Part shown: positions 1 through 9,740 of the stretch, in pieces
Position numbering within the stretch: the stretch's first letter is position 1
How the letters are laid out: each line of letters opens with the position of its first letter
DNA from: Tunicatimonas pelagia
GTDB lineage: Bacteria; Bacteroidota; Bacteroidia; Cytophagales; Cyclobacteriaceae
Assembly (NCBI RefSeq): GCF_030506325.1
Contig: NZ_CP120683.1
Span: forward strand, 4,911,001-4,975,000
Direction: 5' to 3'
DNA length: 64,000 nucleotides
Notes under the pieces: generated by a model
What the model saw: the letters and a program-made list of their open reading frames with translations, nothing else
Database searches by the model: none
Told to the model about the DNA's origin: nothing
Position numbers and translations under genes: made by a program

Positions 1-539
1 TGATACCACTGTATTCCTTGCTGATCTAAATTAGAACAAGGCTCGTCGAGTAGCAATACGGGGCTTTGGGAGTAAAAAGAAATTCCCAGTTTTAGTCGTT
101 GCTTCATACCGGAAGAAAACTGGTAAATATACTTTTGACGAGCCGCAGTGAGTCCGGTTCGCTCCAGCAATTGGTTCGCCGTTACCCCTGGTTTGAAAGG
201 TTTTAGCGTAGTGTGAAAAGATAGAAATTCTTCCAGTGTAAACTCTTCAATGAGTTCCATGTACGGTGCCGACATACTGATATGGCGAAATATCGTTTCT
301 TCATCTACTGGTTTTTCTTTCTGGTAGTAATGAATTTTTCCTTTTGAGGGAGGAAGTAATCCGGCCAGAATAAGTAATAACGTGGACTTCCCGCTGCCGT
401 TAGGTCCAGTAAAAGCGTACGATTGCTGTTGCTGAAACGTAAGGGTAATACCCCGAAAAATCCACTCGCCAAGTCCCAGGTTTCCCGAATGCTGACCACG
501 CTGAAATTTCTTGCCTACCTGCTCTAGTTCAATACGCAC
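1..539 (-). CDS. ABC transporter ATP-binding protein (partial, 3' end outside window)
   Basis: This is the nucleotide-binding subunit of an ABC transporter; the substrate cannot be told from the sequence. Reading the minus strand gives a Walker A motif GPNGSGKST about 45 residues in, a signature SSGMKQRLKLG, and Walker B VLLLDEPCSNLD just before the window edge, all in the right order. A GTG at 539 is the best start because no ATG lies nearby in frame and it sits 13 bp after the lpxA stop, so it is probably the last gene of the lipid A operon. About 179 codons are visible and the D-loop/H-loop end is missing. A link to lipopolysaccharide export is possible from context only. Confidence 0.9.
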   Translation of the reverse strand, partial: MRIELEQVGKKFQRGQHSGNLGLGEWIFRGITLTFQQQQSYAFTGPNGSGKSTLLLILAGLLPPSKGKIHYYQKEKPVDEETIFRHISMSAPYMELIEEFTLEEFLSFHTTLKPFKPGVTANQLLERTGLTAARQKYIYQFSSGMKQRLKLGISFYSQSPVLLLDEPCSNLDQQGIQWY

Positions 540-552
540 AAACGAAGGCTGC

Positions 553-1332
553 TTACTGATCAAATCCTCGTATGATGCCTCGCTCAGAGCCATGCATGAA
601 CCGAAGAATTTCATCCCGCTCCCGAGAAGGGTTCATGGTAATTTCTATCTGGTCAAGAGCCGTAGAATTGTTCATTCCGCTGAGGTAGATCATGCGGTAG
701 ATTTCCTGTATCTCGTTGATTTTCTCATTAGAAAAGCCCCGTCGCCGTAAGCCAATAGAGTTGACCCCACTGTAGCCTAGAGGTTCGCGGGCCGCCCGAA
801 TAAACGGAGGCACATCTTTACGAACTAAAGACCCACCTGAAACCATAGCGTGCGCCCCTAGCTTAGCAAACTGATGAACTGCACTCATTCCTCCAATGAA
901 AGCAGAATCACCGATAATTACGTGTCCGGCAACTTGCACGGAGTTGGCTAAAATACAGTTGTCGCCAATGGCACAGTCATGGGCAATGTGTACGTAGGCC
1001 ATGAGCAGTGTATTGCTTCCGATGGCAGTTTTATAACGATCAACCGTACCCCGGTTAATGGTCACACATTCGCGGATGACAGTATTATCGCCAATTTCAG
1101 CGGTAGTCTCTTCTCCAGCAAATTTTAAATCCTGTGGTACTGCAGAAATTACTGCGCCGGGGAATACCTTGCAATTTCGGCCAATTCGCGCCCCTTCCAT
1201 AATAGTTACATTAGGGCCAATCCAGGTGCCTTCTTTGATAACGACATTTTTATGGATAGTGCTGAAAGGTTCAATCACTACGTTACTAGCGATTTTGGCT
1301 TCGGGGTGAATATACGCTAAGGGTTGGTTCAT
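553..1332 (-). CDS. lpxA: UDP-N-acetylglucosamine acyltransferase LpxA
   Basis: LpxA transfers a 3-hydroxyacyl chain from acyl carrier protein to the 3-OH of UDP-GlcNAc, the first step of lipid A synthesis in the cytosol. The 259-residue length is normal for the family. The N-terminal two thirds is a left-handed beta-helix of hexapeptide repeats (for example IHPEAKI, IGPNVTI, IGRNCKV), and the catalytic histidine region is seen as YVHIAHDCAIGDNC. The C-terminal part is the helical domain. The start overlaps the lpxC/fabZ stop by 4 bp (ATGA), which indicates translational coupling in the lpxD-lpxC/fabZ-lpxA run. Confidence 0.97.
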   Translation of the reverse strand: MNQPLAYIHPEAKIASNVVIEPFSTIHKNVVIKEGTWIGPNVTIMEGARIGRNCKVFPGAVISAVPQDLKFAGEETTAEIGDNTVIRECVTINRGTVDRYKTAIGSNTLLMAYVHIAHDCAIGDNCILANSVQVAGHVIIGDSAFIGGMSAVHQFAKLGAHAMVSGGSLVRKDVPPFIRAAREPLGYSGVNSIGLRRRGFSNEKINEIQEIYRMIYLSGMNNSTALDQIEITMNPSRERDEILRFMHGSERGIIRGFDQ

Positions 1333-2726
1333 GAGCTTTTTCGGACTATGCTGGCCGACATGGTGGCTTCGCAGACTAAGTTTTTTCCCACGTACGCCTC
1401 ACCACGCATTTTGGCAATTCCTCGCTTAATAGGCGCCAGCAGTTCACATTTGATTGTAAGAGTGTCGCCGGGCAATACCATTTTCCTAAAACGGCAGTGC
1501 TCAATGGCTAAAAAGTAGGTCCAATAATTTTCGGGGTCAGGTACGGTATTAAGTACCAAGATACCGCCGGTTTGCACCATAGCTTCCACCTGTAGTACGC
1601 CCGGCATCACTGGGTTACCCGGAAAATGACCCTGAAAGAAAGGCTCGTTCATAGTAACATTTTTTGTACTACAAACGGTAGTGTCATCTAGGTGATAAAT
1701 TTTATCAATCATCAAAAACGGATACCGATGCGGTAGCATGTTACTAATCTGATTGATATCTAGCACTGGGGGAAGCTGGGTATCAAAATGAGGCACATTG
1801 GAATTATCCCTTGCCTTCATGGCTTTCTTCAGCTTCTTAGCAAAGGCTACATTGGCAGCGTGACCCGGGCGAGCGGCCAAAATCTGCGCTTTAATGGGAC
1901 GGCCTACCAACGCCAAATCACCTACCATGTCTAGTAGCTTATGTCGGGCAGGCTCGTTCTTATAGCGAAGCTCTACGTTGTTCAAAATCCCTTCTTCCCG
2001 TACCTCTACTTTGGGCTTATTGAACAGATCGGCTAAGTAATCTAGCTCATCATTATCTACTTTCTTATCAACTACCACAATAGCGTTGTTAAGATCGCCC
2101 CCTTGGATTAAGTTATTTTTATGTAACATCTCCAACTCGTGCAGAAAGCAGAAAGTACGGCAGGCGGCAATATCTTTAGAGAAATCCTTAATGTCATTGA
2201 GGGTAGCGTGCTGGCTGCCTAGTACCGGAGAGTTGTAGTCAACCATTACCGTAACCCGATAATCATTCAAGGGAAGGGCCGCAATTTCTACATTGCGGGA
2301 AGAATCTTGAAAGTGAACGCTTTCCTTTACTTCGAAGAAATTACGCAACGCACTTTGCTCTTCGGTGCCAGCTTCTGCCAAAGCATCGATATAGGGTTTA
2401 GCACTACCATCCATAATAGGTGGTTCGGGGCCATCGAGCTGAATGAGCACATTGTCAATCTCCATGCCTACCAGCGCGGCTAATGTATGCTCAACAGTAT
2501 TAATGCGGGCACCGCTCTGTTCAATGGTGGTTCCCCGGGAAAGGTCTACCACATTATCTACATCAGCATCTACGGTAGGTTCCCCTTCCAAGTCAGTGCG
2601 CTGAAATTTGATTCCGTGATTAGGTTTAGCGGGTAAGAAGGTCATATTAGCCGGTACTCCCGTATGTAACCCAACTCCTGAGACGGTTACCGACTTTTGT
2701 ATAGTGTGTTGCCTAATGTTCATCAT
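1329..2726 (-). CDS. lpxC-fabZ: Bifunctional LpxC deacetylase / FabZ dehydratase fusion
   Basis: The N-terminal part (about residues 1-310) is the zinc enzyme UDP-3-O-acyl-GlcNAc deacetylase, the committed step of lipid A synthesis. It shows the start VSGVGLHTG, the metal-site stretch INTVEHTLAAL and the second site RHKLLDMVGDLAL. From about residue 320 it continues without a stop into a 3-hydroxyacyl-ACP dehydratase with LPHRYPFLMIDKI and the hot-dog helix GHFPGNPVMPGVLQVEAM. This fusion is a known Bacteroidota trait. It couples the two enzymes that compete for 3-hydroxyacyl-ACP. The gene has an MM start; either Met may be used. Confidence 0.97.
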   Translation of the reverse strand: MMNIRQHTIQKSVTVSGVGLHTGVPANMTFLPAKPNHGIKFQRTDLEGEPTVDADVDNVVDLSRGTTIEQSGARINTVEHTLAALVGMEIDNVLIQLDGPEPPIMDGSAKPYIDALAEAGTEEQSALRNFFEVKESVHFQDSSRNVEIAALPLNDYRVTVMVDYNSPVLGSQHATLNDIKDFSKDIAACRTFCFLHELEMLHKNNLIQGGDLNNAIVVVDKKVDNDELDYLADLFNKPKVEVREEGILNNVELRYKNEPARHKLLDMVGDLALVGRPIKAQILAARPGHAANVAFAKKLKKAMKARDNSNVPHFDTQLPPVLDINQISNMLPHRYPFLMIDKIYHLDDTTVCSTKNVTMNEPFFQGHFPGNPVMPGVLQVEAMVQTGGILVLNTVPDPENYWTYFLAIEHCRFRKMVLPGDTLTIKCELLAPIKRGIAKMRGEAYVGKNLVCEATMSASIVRKSS

Positions 2727-2753
2727 GTATTTTGACTCAATTAAGCGGCAAAG

Positions 2754-3776
2754 TTAGTATTTTTTTTCAAGTTCATTGATTCTCTCAATTAGATCGGGTA
2801 AGCTTCTGAAAGCAGCGTACGCTCGTAGGTATTTCTTTCGGTCAAATGCGGGGCTGCCTAACACAATTTGGTCAGACTTAAGCGATTTTCCCACCCCGGC
2901 CTGGGCACCCACGGTTGAGCGATCACCGATAGTGAGATGCCCTACAACGCCTACCTGTCCGGCCAGAACGCAGTTTTTGCCAATTTTGGTTGACCCAGAC
3001 ACTCCGGTTTGGGCAGCAATCACCGTATTTTCACCAATTTCTACATTATGAGCAATCTGGATGAGGTTGTCTAATTTTACTCCGTCGCGAATAGTAGTAG
3101 AGCCCAACGTAGCGCAATCGATAGTTGTGTTGGCACCAATGTTTACGTGGTGGCCAATGACTACATTGCCCAGTTGAGGAATTGTTTTGTAAGTGCCATC
3201 GGGCTGCGGGGCAAAACCAAAACCATCGCTGCCAATTACGGCTCCGGCGTGAATCACGCAGTGCGAGCCAATAATGCTATCCGCGTAAATCTTCACCCCA
3301 CTATGAATAATGGTATGGTTGCCAATTACCACATTATCACCCACGTAGGCTTGGGGGTAAATTTTAACATTGTTTCCAATTTTGCAGTTAGCCCCGATAT
3401 ACGAAAACGCTCCTCGGTATAAGCTTTCACCTAACTGACTACTTTCGTGAGCAAAAGTGGGTTCTTCTGTACCTACTTTATCGTGGTTGAGTAATTTGTG
3501 GTACTCCTCCAGCAACGTGGTAAAGCCTGAATATGGATCTTCTACCCGAATAAGCGTAGTTTGTACGGTTTGGCGGGGTTGAAACTGCTTGTTAACCAGC
3601 ACAGCACTAGCGGCAGTATTGTAAATGGCAGGTTCGTACTTAGGGTTGGAAAGAAAAGCTAACGCACCAGGCTCGGCATCATCAATTTTGCCTAGCTTAC
3701 TTATCTTAGTGGTACCATCACCCTGGACTTCTCCGTCTAGTAACTGGGCAATGTACGTAGCACTGAACTCTATCAT
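2754..3776 (-). CDS. lpxD: UDP-3-O-acylglucosamine N-acyltransferase LpxD
   Basis: LpxD adds the second 3-hydroxyacyl chain to the 2-amino group of the LpxC product. The 340 residues comprise an N-terminal uridine-binding domain (first about 100 residues), a long hexapeptide-repeat beta-helix, and a C-terminal helix ending SLPDLIERINELEKKY. The catalytic histidine lies in the stretch LIQIAHNVEIGENTVIAAQ. It is the first lipid A gene of the run, 27 bp upstream of lpxC/fabZ, and lies 23 bp after the HD hydrolase stop, so all may share one transcript. Confidence 0.96.
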   Translation of the reverse strand: MIEFSATYIAQLLDGEVQGDGTTKISKLGKIDDAEPGALAFLSNPKYEPAIYNTAASAVLVNKQFQPRQTVQTTLIRVEDPYSGFTTLLEEYHKLLNHDKVGTEEPTFAHESSQLGESLYRGAFSYIGANCKIGNNVKIYPQAYVGDNVVIGNHTIIHSGVKIYADSIIGSHCVIHAGAVIGSDGFGFAPQPDGTYKTIPQLGNVVIGHHVNIGANTTIDCATLGSTTIRDGVKLDNLIQIAHNVEIGENTVIAAQTGVSGSTKIGKNCVLAGQVGVVGHLTIGDRSTVGAQAGVGKSLKSDQIVLGSPAFDRKKYLRAYAAFRSLPDLIERINELEKKY

Positions 3777-3799
3777 GAAAGGGTGAGTATTAGGTTAAT

Positions 3800-5041
3800 T
3801 CAGACCGCTTCTGCTTGAAGTGCCAAATTCTTTGGCCAGCAAACATAATACTTTTTTACGATCTGGCTCATTGCCTTCACGTAAGGTAAATCGGATGCCT
3901 CTACTACGTCAAAAATCTTGCCCTCTTTGGTCAGAATATTGATTTTTTGATCCCCGGCTGCGTAAGCAGCATTGCTCACTTCTCCATAGTATAAAAAGTA
4001 GGCTACTTCATCTTGATTTAATTGCATTTCTTGCTGAGCCTGTTGTTGTAAGCGGTTGATTGCTTCGGCAGGTAGGGGTTGGTTGAAGAGTCTGATTCTG
4101 AATAATTGTCGCTGAAGCAGCATCTGGCTCAGGGTAGACAGCGCGCGGTCAGGGTGTTGCTGCCAGTTTTTAATAGCGTACCAAATATCAATGTCATCCA
4201 ACTCGGTGTAGTGCTCCAGATGCTTTTCATTTTGCTCAATATCAGCTAGGGATAATGATTGTTCTAGGAACAAAGAGAGGCAAGAGGAAGCGGGTACCTC
4301 AGCTCCCACAGTTAATAGGTGTTGGGCTCGTTGGATAATGGCCACCATCATTTTTTCAGCACTTACGCTGGCTTTGTGCAAGTATACTTGCCAGTACATC
4401 AGTCGGCGGGCATGAAGGAAATTCTCGATGCTGTAGATTCCTTTTTCCTCCACCACTACCTCGTCGTTCCGCACGTCTAGCATTTTAATGATGCGGTCGG
4501 CTCCAATTTCGCCCTCCGATACTCCGGTGTAAAAACAGTCTCGCTTGAGGTAATCCAGTCGGTCAATATCCAGTTGGCTGGCTACGAGCTGATGAAAAAA
4601 TTTGCGCTCGTACCGGTTAGTGAAAATTTGGTAGGCCAGTGGTAAGTTACCACCCAACTCCTGCGCCAGCCGTTTCATAATGAGTCGCGACATCTCTTCG
4701 TGACTTACATCCAAAAGGGTATATTCTAGCGCATGAGAAAACGGGGCATGGCCTACATCGTGCAGCAGAATGGCAATCAACAGTGCCTCACATTCATCAT
4801 CTGAGATTTCCTGTCCCTTGTTGCGAAGGCTATCAACGGTATTTTGCATCAGATGCATGGCACCCAGGGCATGATTGAACCGGGTGTGCAGTGCGCCCGG
4901 ATACACCAAGTGAGCTAACCCCATCTGCCGAATGCGCCGTAACCGCTGTACATAGGGGTGCTCAATAATATCAAAAATAAGTTCGCTGGGGATATTAATA
5001 AACCCGTAAACCGGATCGTTGAAAACTTTTCTCTTATTCAA
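3800..5041 (-). CDS. HD-superfamily phosphohydrolase (dNTPase-like)
   Basis: This is a 413-residue metal-dependent phosphohydrolase of the HD superfamily, related to dGTPase-like and SAMHD1-like proteins. The metal ligands are visible in HTRFNHALGAMHL (about residue 52 on) and LLHDVGHAPFSHALE (about residue 92 on). The N-terminus KVFNDPVYGFI is typical of the group. The substrate is not known; dNTP hydrolysis is inferred from the family. It heads the lipid A gene run and is divergent from porX. The 170-bp gap between them carries a dispersed intergenic repeat. Confidence 0.88.
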   Translation of the reverse strand: MNKRKVFNDPVYGFINIPSELIFDIIEHPYVQRLRRIRQMGLAHLVYPGALHTRFNHALGAMHLMQNTVDSLRNKGQEISDDECEALLIAILLHDVGHAPFSHALEYTLLDVSHEEMSRLIMKRLAQELGGNLPLAYQIFTNRYERKFFHQLVASQLDIDRLDYLKRDCFYTGVSEGEIGADRIIKMLDVRNDEVVVEEKGIYSIENFLHARRLMYWQVYLHKASVSAEKMMVAIIQRAQHLLTVGAEVPASSCLSLFLEQSLSLADIEQNEKHLEHYTELDDIDIWYAIKNWQQHPDRALSTLSQMLLQRQLFRIRLFNQPLPAEAINRLQQQAQQEMQLNQDEVAYFLYYGEVSNAAYAAGDQKINILTKEGKIFDVVEASDLPYVKAMSQIVKKYYVCWPKNLALQAEAV

Positions 5042-5059
5042 CGTTAGTAAGTTTAAATG

Positions 5060-5170
5060 ATTAGTGTTAAGGTATTATAGTGCTATAGTTCTAAGTATGG
5101 TAACGGCTAAATAGTAACTCTAAACTTAGCTCCCGGAACTATAACACCACGCACTATAACACCATTTGGA
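5060..5170. repeat. Dispersed intergenic repeat, copy A
   Basis: This segment between the HD hydrolase and porX holds several forms of an ACTATAACAC-like word on both strands, giving an imperfect inverted repeat. Its core at 5064-5085 matches the reverse complement of 17082-17103 in 21 of 22 positions. It looks like a family of intergenic repeats; function unknown. The porX promoter should lie within or beside it. Confidence 0.55.
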
Positions 5171-5211
5171 TAACCCCCTCAAAATTAATTAGTTTTTAAC
5201 TCAACCTACTT

Positions 5212-6771
5212 ATGCAGAAATACAAAATTCTTTGGGCCGATGATGAAATAGACCTGCTGAAGCCCCATACGCTTTTCTTGGAAAAAAAAGGCTACGAAAT
5301 GGTAACCGTGAACAGCGGAGCCGATGCCATTGAGCAAGTAGAGAACCAGCCGTTTGACCTGATCTTCTTAGACGAGAACATGCCCGGCATGACGGGGCTG
5401 GAAACCTTAGACTACATTAAATCTTCTAAGCCTAATATTCCGGTAGTGATGATCACTAAGAGCGAGGAAGAGATGATTATGGAGCAAGCCATCGGAGCCA
5501 AAATCAGCGATTACCTGATTAAGCCACTAAATCCTAACCAGATACTGCTCTCTATTAAGAAAATTCTGGATAACCGACGGCTGGTTACCGAGAAAACCAA
5601 CATGAGCTATCAGCAGGATTTTCGGAACCTAAGCATGGCCTACAGCGACGATATTGACCATCGGGAGTGGATTGAAATCTACCGGAAGCTGACTTTTTGG
5701 GAGTTGGAAATTGATAATACTGAGGATCGGAGCATGTCGGAGGTGCTGGATAATCAGAAAGACGAGGCGAACTCCAATTTTGCCCGCTTCATTACCGATA
5801 ATTATGATTTGTGGCTGAACGAGGTGGGAGTAGATAAACCATTGCTATCGCACGAGTTAATGACTAAGCGCATTTTCCCAGAGCTAAAAACGGATCAACC
5901 GCTCTTCTTTATTCTGATTGATAACCTACGGTTTGATCAATGGAAGATTATTGAACCCATTATCGCCGATCATTACACGGTAGAGGAGGAATCGTCTATG
6001 TATTCTATTCTGCCAACAACTACCGCTTTTTCGCGTAACGCCATTTTTTCGGGAATGCTACCCGCTGAAATGGCCAAGTATCACTCCGATATTTGGGTAG
6101 GCGACGATCAAGAAGAAGGCAAAAACAACCACGAGTACGAGTTTCTAAAGCGACAGCTTAAAAAGAACCGCCTGGATATTAAGAGCAGCTACCACAAAAT
6201 TATCCGCACTGAGCAGGGCAAGCAGTTGCTGGATAATGTATCTAATCTGATGAAAAACGATTTGAACGTAGTGGTTTACAACTTTGTAGACATGCTCTCT
6301 CACGCCCGCACCGATATGGAAATGATCCGTGAACTGGCTCCCGATGAGGCTGCCTATCGCTCCATTACCAAATCTTGGTTTTTACATTCTCCTTTGCTTG
6401 ACCTATTCAAGTGGTTATCGAGGGAATCGGTGAAGGTAATTGTGGCGACCGACCACGGCACCATCCGGGTAAAACGCCCGGCTAAAATTATTGGCGACCG
6501 AAATACTAATACCAACTTGCGCTACAAGCAGGGAAAGAACCTTAACTTCGACAATAACCGAGTGTTTGCGGTACGCCGTCCTGAAGATTTGCACTTGCCT
6601 CGCCTAAATGTATCAACCACGTATGCGTTTGCTACGCAAGACTACTTTTTTGCGTACCCTAACAATTACAATTATTACGTAAATTACTACCGGGATACCT
6701 TCCAGCACGGAGGAGTATCTTTAGAAGAAATGATTGTGCCGCTAATTACGCTAACGCCTAAAAATGCCTGA
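5212..6771 (+). CDS. porX: PorX: response regulator receiver with PglZ phosphatase domain
   Basis: PorX-type protein: a CheY-like receiver domain (residues about 4-120) with the acidic pair D10 D11, phospho-acceptor D54 (LIFLDENMPG) and K at the end of MITK, followed by a long PglZ/alkaline-phosphatase-like domain. The latter shows FFILIDNLRFDQWK and VIVATDHGTI, as expected for the metal site. In Porphyromonas and relatives PorX with the kinase PorY controls type IX secretion; the PglZ domain there is a phosphodiesterase active on nucleotide substrates. No porY is in this window. The gene overlaps tsaE by 8 bp. Confidence 0.95.
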   Translation: MQKYKILWADDEIDLLKPHTLFLEKKGYEMVTVNSGADAIEQVENQPFDLIFLDENMPGMTGLETLDYIKSSKPNIPVVMITKSEEEMIMEQAIGAKISDYLIKPLNPNQILLSIKKILDNRRLVTEKTNMSYQQDFRNLSMAYSDDIDHREWIEIYRKLTFWELEIDNTEDRSMSEVLDNQKDEANSNFARFITDNYDLWLNEVGVDKPLLSHELMTKRIFPELKTDQPLFFILIDNLRFDQWKIIEPIIADHYTVEEESSMYSILPTTTAFSRNAIFSGMLPAEMAKYHSDIWVGDDQEEGKNNHEYEFLKRQLKKNRLDIKSSYHKIIRTEQGKQLLDNVSNLMKNDLNVVVYNFVDMLSHARTDMEMIRELAPDEAAYRSITKSWFLHSPLLDLFKWLSRESVKVIVATDHGTIRVKRPAKIIGDRNTNTNLRYKQGKNLNFDNNRVFAVRRPEDLHLPRLNVSTTYAFATQDYFFAYPNNYNYYVNYYRDTFQHGGVSLEEMIVPLITLTPKNA

Positions 6772-7201
6772 AAATGAATGGGCTCGAAAGACCGTGCCGG
6801 AAGCAGATTTGTCTCAGGTTGCTCAGGAGTTGATTAATTGGGGAAATTCTTACGATATTTGGCTATTTCAGGGCGACTTAGGAGCGGGGAAAACTACTTT
6901 GATTAAGGAGTTAGGTCGGCAGTGGAAGGTAGAAGATCAGATGAGTAGCCCAACGTTTTCTATCGTGAACGAGTACCGAACATCCGACGGCCAAAGTATT
7001 TATCACTTTGATTTTTACCGATTAAATCACGAATCAGAAGCGGTAGACATTGGTGTTGAAGAATATTTTGATTCAGAAAGCTACTGCTTGGTGGAGTGGC
7101 CTGAAAAAATCCCTAATTTGCTACCCGATCGGCACCTGCAAATTTTTTTAGAGGTACAGCCCGATCAGAGTCGCACTATTTACGCGTCCCAACATGAATG
7201 A
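6764..7201 (+). CDS. tsaE: tRNA threonylcarbamoyladenosine biosynthesis ATPase TsaE
   Basis: TsaE is the small ATPase that works with TsaB and TsaD to place t6A37 on ANN-decoding tRNAs. The 145-residue protein has the P-loop GDLGAGKTTLIKELG, the following SPTFSIVNEY, and the Walker B-like area SYCLVEWPEKI, all family hallmarks. It overlaps porX (shared ATGCCTGA) and ald (shared ATGAATGA) by 8 bp each, so translation is coupled. Confidence 0.96.
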   Translation: MPENEWARKTVPEADLSQVAQELINWGNSYDIWLFQGDLGAGKTTLIKELGRQWKVEDQMSSPTFSIVNEYRTSDGQSIYHFDFYRLNHESEAVDIGVEEYFDSESYCLVEWPEKIPNLLPDRHLQIFLEVQPDQSRTIYASQHE

Positions 7202-8447
7202 TTCAACCAAATCGGAAACCCTAGTCAGCGCCACATCTTCCGAAATTAAGGAGCTTGCCAAAGAGCAAGTGCTATATCCCCAGGAACAGTTAGCCAAGGT
7301 AAAAGAAAGCAACAAATCACTCCAGATCGGAATTCCGAAGGAGACATCATTGCAGGAGAACCGACTGCTGCTCACTCCGTCTTCCGTAGGGGTAATCACC
7401 AATTTGGGTCATCGGGTAATGGTAGAAACCGAAGCGGGCGTAGCCGCCAAGTTTTCCGATAATGAGTACAGTGAAGCCGGGGCTAAAATTGTGTACTCGG
7501 CCAAAGAAGCCTTCGATGCAGAAATTGTACTGAAAGTTGCTCCGCCCACTCTGGAGGAGATTGAGTATATTCTTCCGGGAGCTACGCTAATTTCGGCTCT
7601 GCAAATGGGAAACCAAACTCCCGAGTTTATTCACGCTCTGAACAAGCGAAAAATAACCGGAGTTGCCTTTGAATTTATTGAAGATAAAGTGGGGGGGATG
7701 CCCGTAGTGCGGGCTATGAGCGAGATTGCCGGGAGTACCGTAATGACGGTAGCGGCTCACTATTTGAGCAGTAGTACCAACGGCAGTGGAGTTGTTTTGG
7801 GGGGGATTACCGGGGTGCCTCCTACCAAGGTGGTAATTCTAGGAGCGGGTACGGTGGGAGAATACGCCGCTCGTACCGCTATCGGTCTTGGTGCCCAAGT
7901 AAAAATATTTGATAATCAACTGTACAAACTGCGTCGGATAAAGCATACGCTGGGTCAGCAAATATACACTTCAACCATGGATGTAGTCACGCTGAGCAAT
8001 GCGTTAGAAGAGGCCGATGTAGTGATTGGTGCCATTCGGGCTGAGAAGGGAACTAACCGCATGGTGGTAACCGAAGAAATGGTGGCTAACATGCAAGCCG
8101 AATCGATCATTGTGGATGTAAGTATCGATCAGGGAGGCTGTATTGAAACCTCGGAAATCACCAGCCTGAAAAAGCCGGTATTTCGTAAGTACAATGTGAT
8201 TCATTACTGCGTACCCAATATTGCTTCGCGGGTACCGCGCACAGCAACCACCGTGTTCAGTAATATTTTTACGCCTATTCTATCGCAAGTATGCGATGCC
8301 GGTGGGGTAGACGAGATGATCTACAACTACCGTTGGTTTATGAAAGGCATTTATACCTACCGAGGTAGCTTGACCAATGCGGCTATCGGCAAAAAATTCA
8401 ATCTCCGCTCCCGCGATTTACATTTGCTAATGGCCGCCCGGATATAG
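7194..8447 (+). CDS. ald: Alanine dehydrogenase / PNT family
   Basis: This 417-residue enzyme belongs to the alanine dehydrogenase / NAD(P) transhydrogenase alpha family, converting L-alanine and NAD+ to pyruvate, ammonia and NADH. The substrate domain begins at about residue 42 with IGIPKETSLQENRLLLTP, and the Rossmann motif is VVILGAGTVGEYAARTA. A charged extension of about 40 residues precedes the conserved start. It is the third gene of the porX-tsaE-ald operon. The exact substrate is assigned from family only. Confidence 0.88.
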   Translation: MNDSTKSETLVSATSSEIKELAKEQVLYPQEQLAKVKESNKSLQIGIPKETSLQENRLLLTPSSVGVITNLGHRVMVETEAGVAAKFSDNEYSEAGAKIVYSAKEAFDAEIVLKVAPPTLEEIEYILPGATLISALQMGNQTPEFIHALNKRKITGVAFEFIEDKVGGMPVVRAMSEIAGSTVMTVAAHYLSSSTNGSGVVLGGITGVPPTKVVILGAGTVGEYAARTAIGLGAQVKIFDNQLYKLRRIKHTLGQQIYTSTMDVVTLSNALEEADVVIGAIRAEKGTNRMVVTEEMVANMQAESIIVDVSIDQGGCIETSEITSLKKPVFRKYNVIHYCVPNIASRVPRTATTVFSNIFTPILSQVCDAGGVDEMIYNYRWFMKGIYTYRGSLTNAAIGKKFNLRSRDLHLLMAARI

Positions 8448-8513
8448 TTGTTGACAAAATGTATTTCATGGGGAACTGGACATATTATATTGAGTCTAAC
8501 CCTGTTTTCTTTT

Positions 8514-9641
8514 TCATGAATACTGTCTTTTTAGCATCCTAATAAAAGACGATTTTCGGGTATATTCTGCTATAATTTGATCCAGGAATGTTTTGAAGTC
8601 ACTTTGAGTATTAAAATACTCATTCATTGATCTCAAATCCTCTAGTTTGGCTATTGCGATTTTATAGTACTTACTATTTCCCAACTCGATATTTTCTATT
8701 ATCTCTTGTTTGATCTTATCACTGTTCTGAAGAATATTGTTCATTTTCTCTAATTCTTGCCGGTCTTTTTCTTTCTGCTCTATTTTTCTTCTGGATTGTT
8801 CTACTACCGCAGCTTTTTCACCAATTTCAGTCAATTGTATCTGGTGATGTTCATCTTTATCTTTACTGATATTTTTGTCCTTCAACTCCTTTATCAACCG
8901 CGCTTTCAGGTTGGACTCATCTTTCAGTATCATTTGTAAATATTCAGCCATTCTATCTTGAGGCATTTTGAAGATTTGGTCTTCCAGATCAGTTGCCTCT
9001 TCTTTCTTTTTACTATATGATTGCATAACATCCAACCAATCTTGGCTAACCAAACAAAAGTCTTTTGCTTCTTGACCACTCGCACTTAAGGGAAGTAAAT
9101 TTGGGGGAATCAGGCTGGAATTGAAACTGTAATCAAAATCGAATTCATCACTTTTGTAGAGGTCTTCTAAAAAACGTAACCATATTACGAATAGCGATCG
9201 GTAGTCCCCGTTCATGATTTCATCCCGGATATTCAAGAGTACCTCTCCGTAGCTATCTTCTTCTATCCACCCCAATCCGTCTTCTTCACTGAAACTGATA
9301 TCAAGGATGACAAATGCTGACTTCTTGAATATTCGTATATCTTGGGCGTAACTAGAAATAACGCTGATGCTGTATTTTTTAAGAAATGCATAATCAACTA
9401 ATTCAGCGGGAAACTTCATCATTATTCGCTTGCTTCCCCAGTTAGCGATATAGAACATAAAGTCAAAGTAGTTTATCAAAACTTCTTCCTCATCGTAACG
9501 AAAATCACTGTAGCTATACGTAAATACCGCTTTTCGTGACGACAATTGAACCCGACTCGACATTCCCCGAACAGCTTCCAAATCTTTTGAAGATAAAGGT
9601 TTATCTACTGCGTGGAATTCATAATATTGGAATTCGCTCAT
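8514..9641 (-). CDS. Conserved protein of unknown function with coiled coil
   Basis: A 375-residue cytosolic-looking protein without signal or membrane segment. The N-terminal half starts MSEFQYYEFHAVDKPL and contains YFDFMFYIANWGSKRIMMKFP; similar starts are known from uncharacterised proteins of other bacteria, but no function can be named. The middle (about 205-310) is very rich in Lys, Glu and Gln and is probably coiled coil. It lies 99 bp downstream of the Fic gene on the same strand, so the two may be cotranscribed. Confidence 0.7.
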   Translation of the reverse strand: MSEFQYYEFHAVDKPLSSKDLEAVRGMSSRVQLSSRKAVFTYSYSDFRYDEEEVLINYFDFMFYIANWGSKRIMMKFPAELVDYAFLKKYSISVISSYAQDIRIFKKSAFVILDISFSEEDGLGWIEEDSYGEVLLNIRDEIMNGDYRSLFVIWLRFLEDLYKSDEFDFDYSFNSSLIPPNLLPLSASGQEAKDFCLVSQDWLDVMQSYSKKKEEATDLEDQIFKMPQDRMAEYLQMILKDESNLKARLIKELKDKNISKDKDEHHQIQLTEIGEKAAVVEQSRRKIEQKEKDRQELEKMNNILQNSDKIKQEIIENIELGNSKYYKIAIAKLEDLRSMNEYFNTQSDFKTFLDQIIAEYTRKSSFIRMLKRQYS

Positions 9642-9740
9642 ATCATTAATAATTCTGTATTGTAGTTTGTTACGTCGTCTAGCTATGCGACATGCCGACC
9701 ATCGGGGGTATGGACGTATAGTGCTGTATTACATGAAGTG

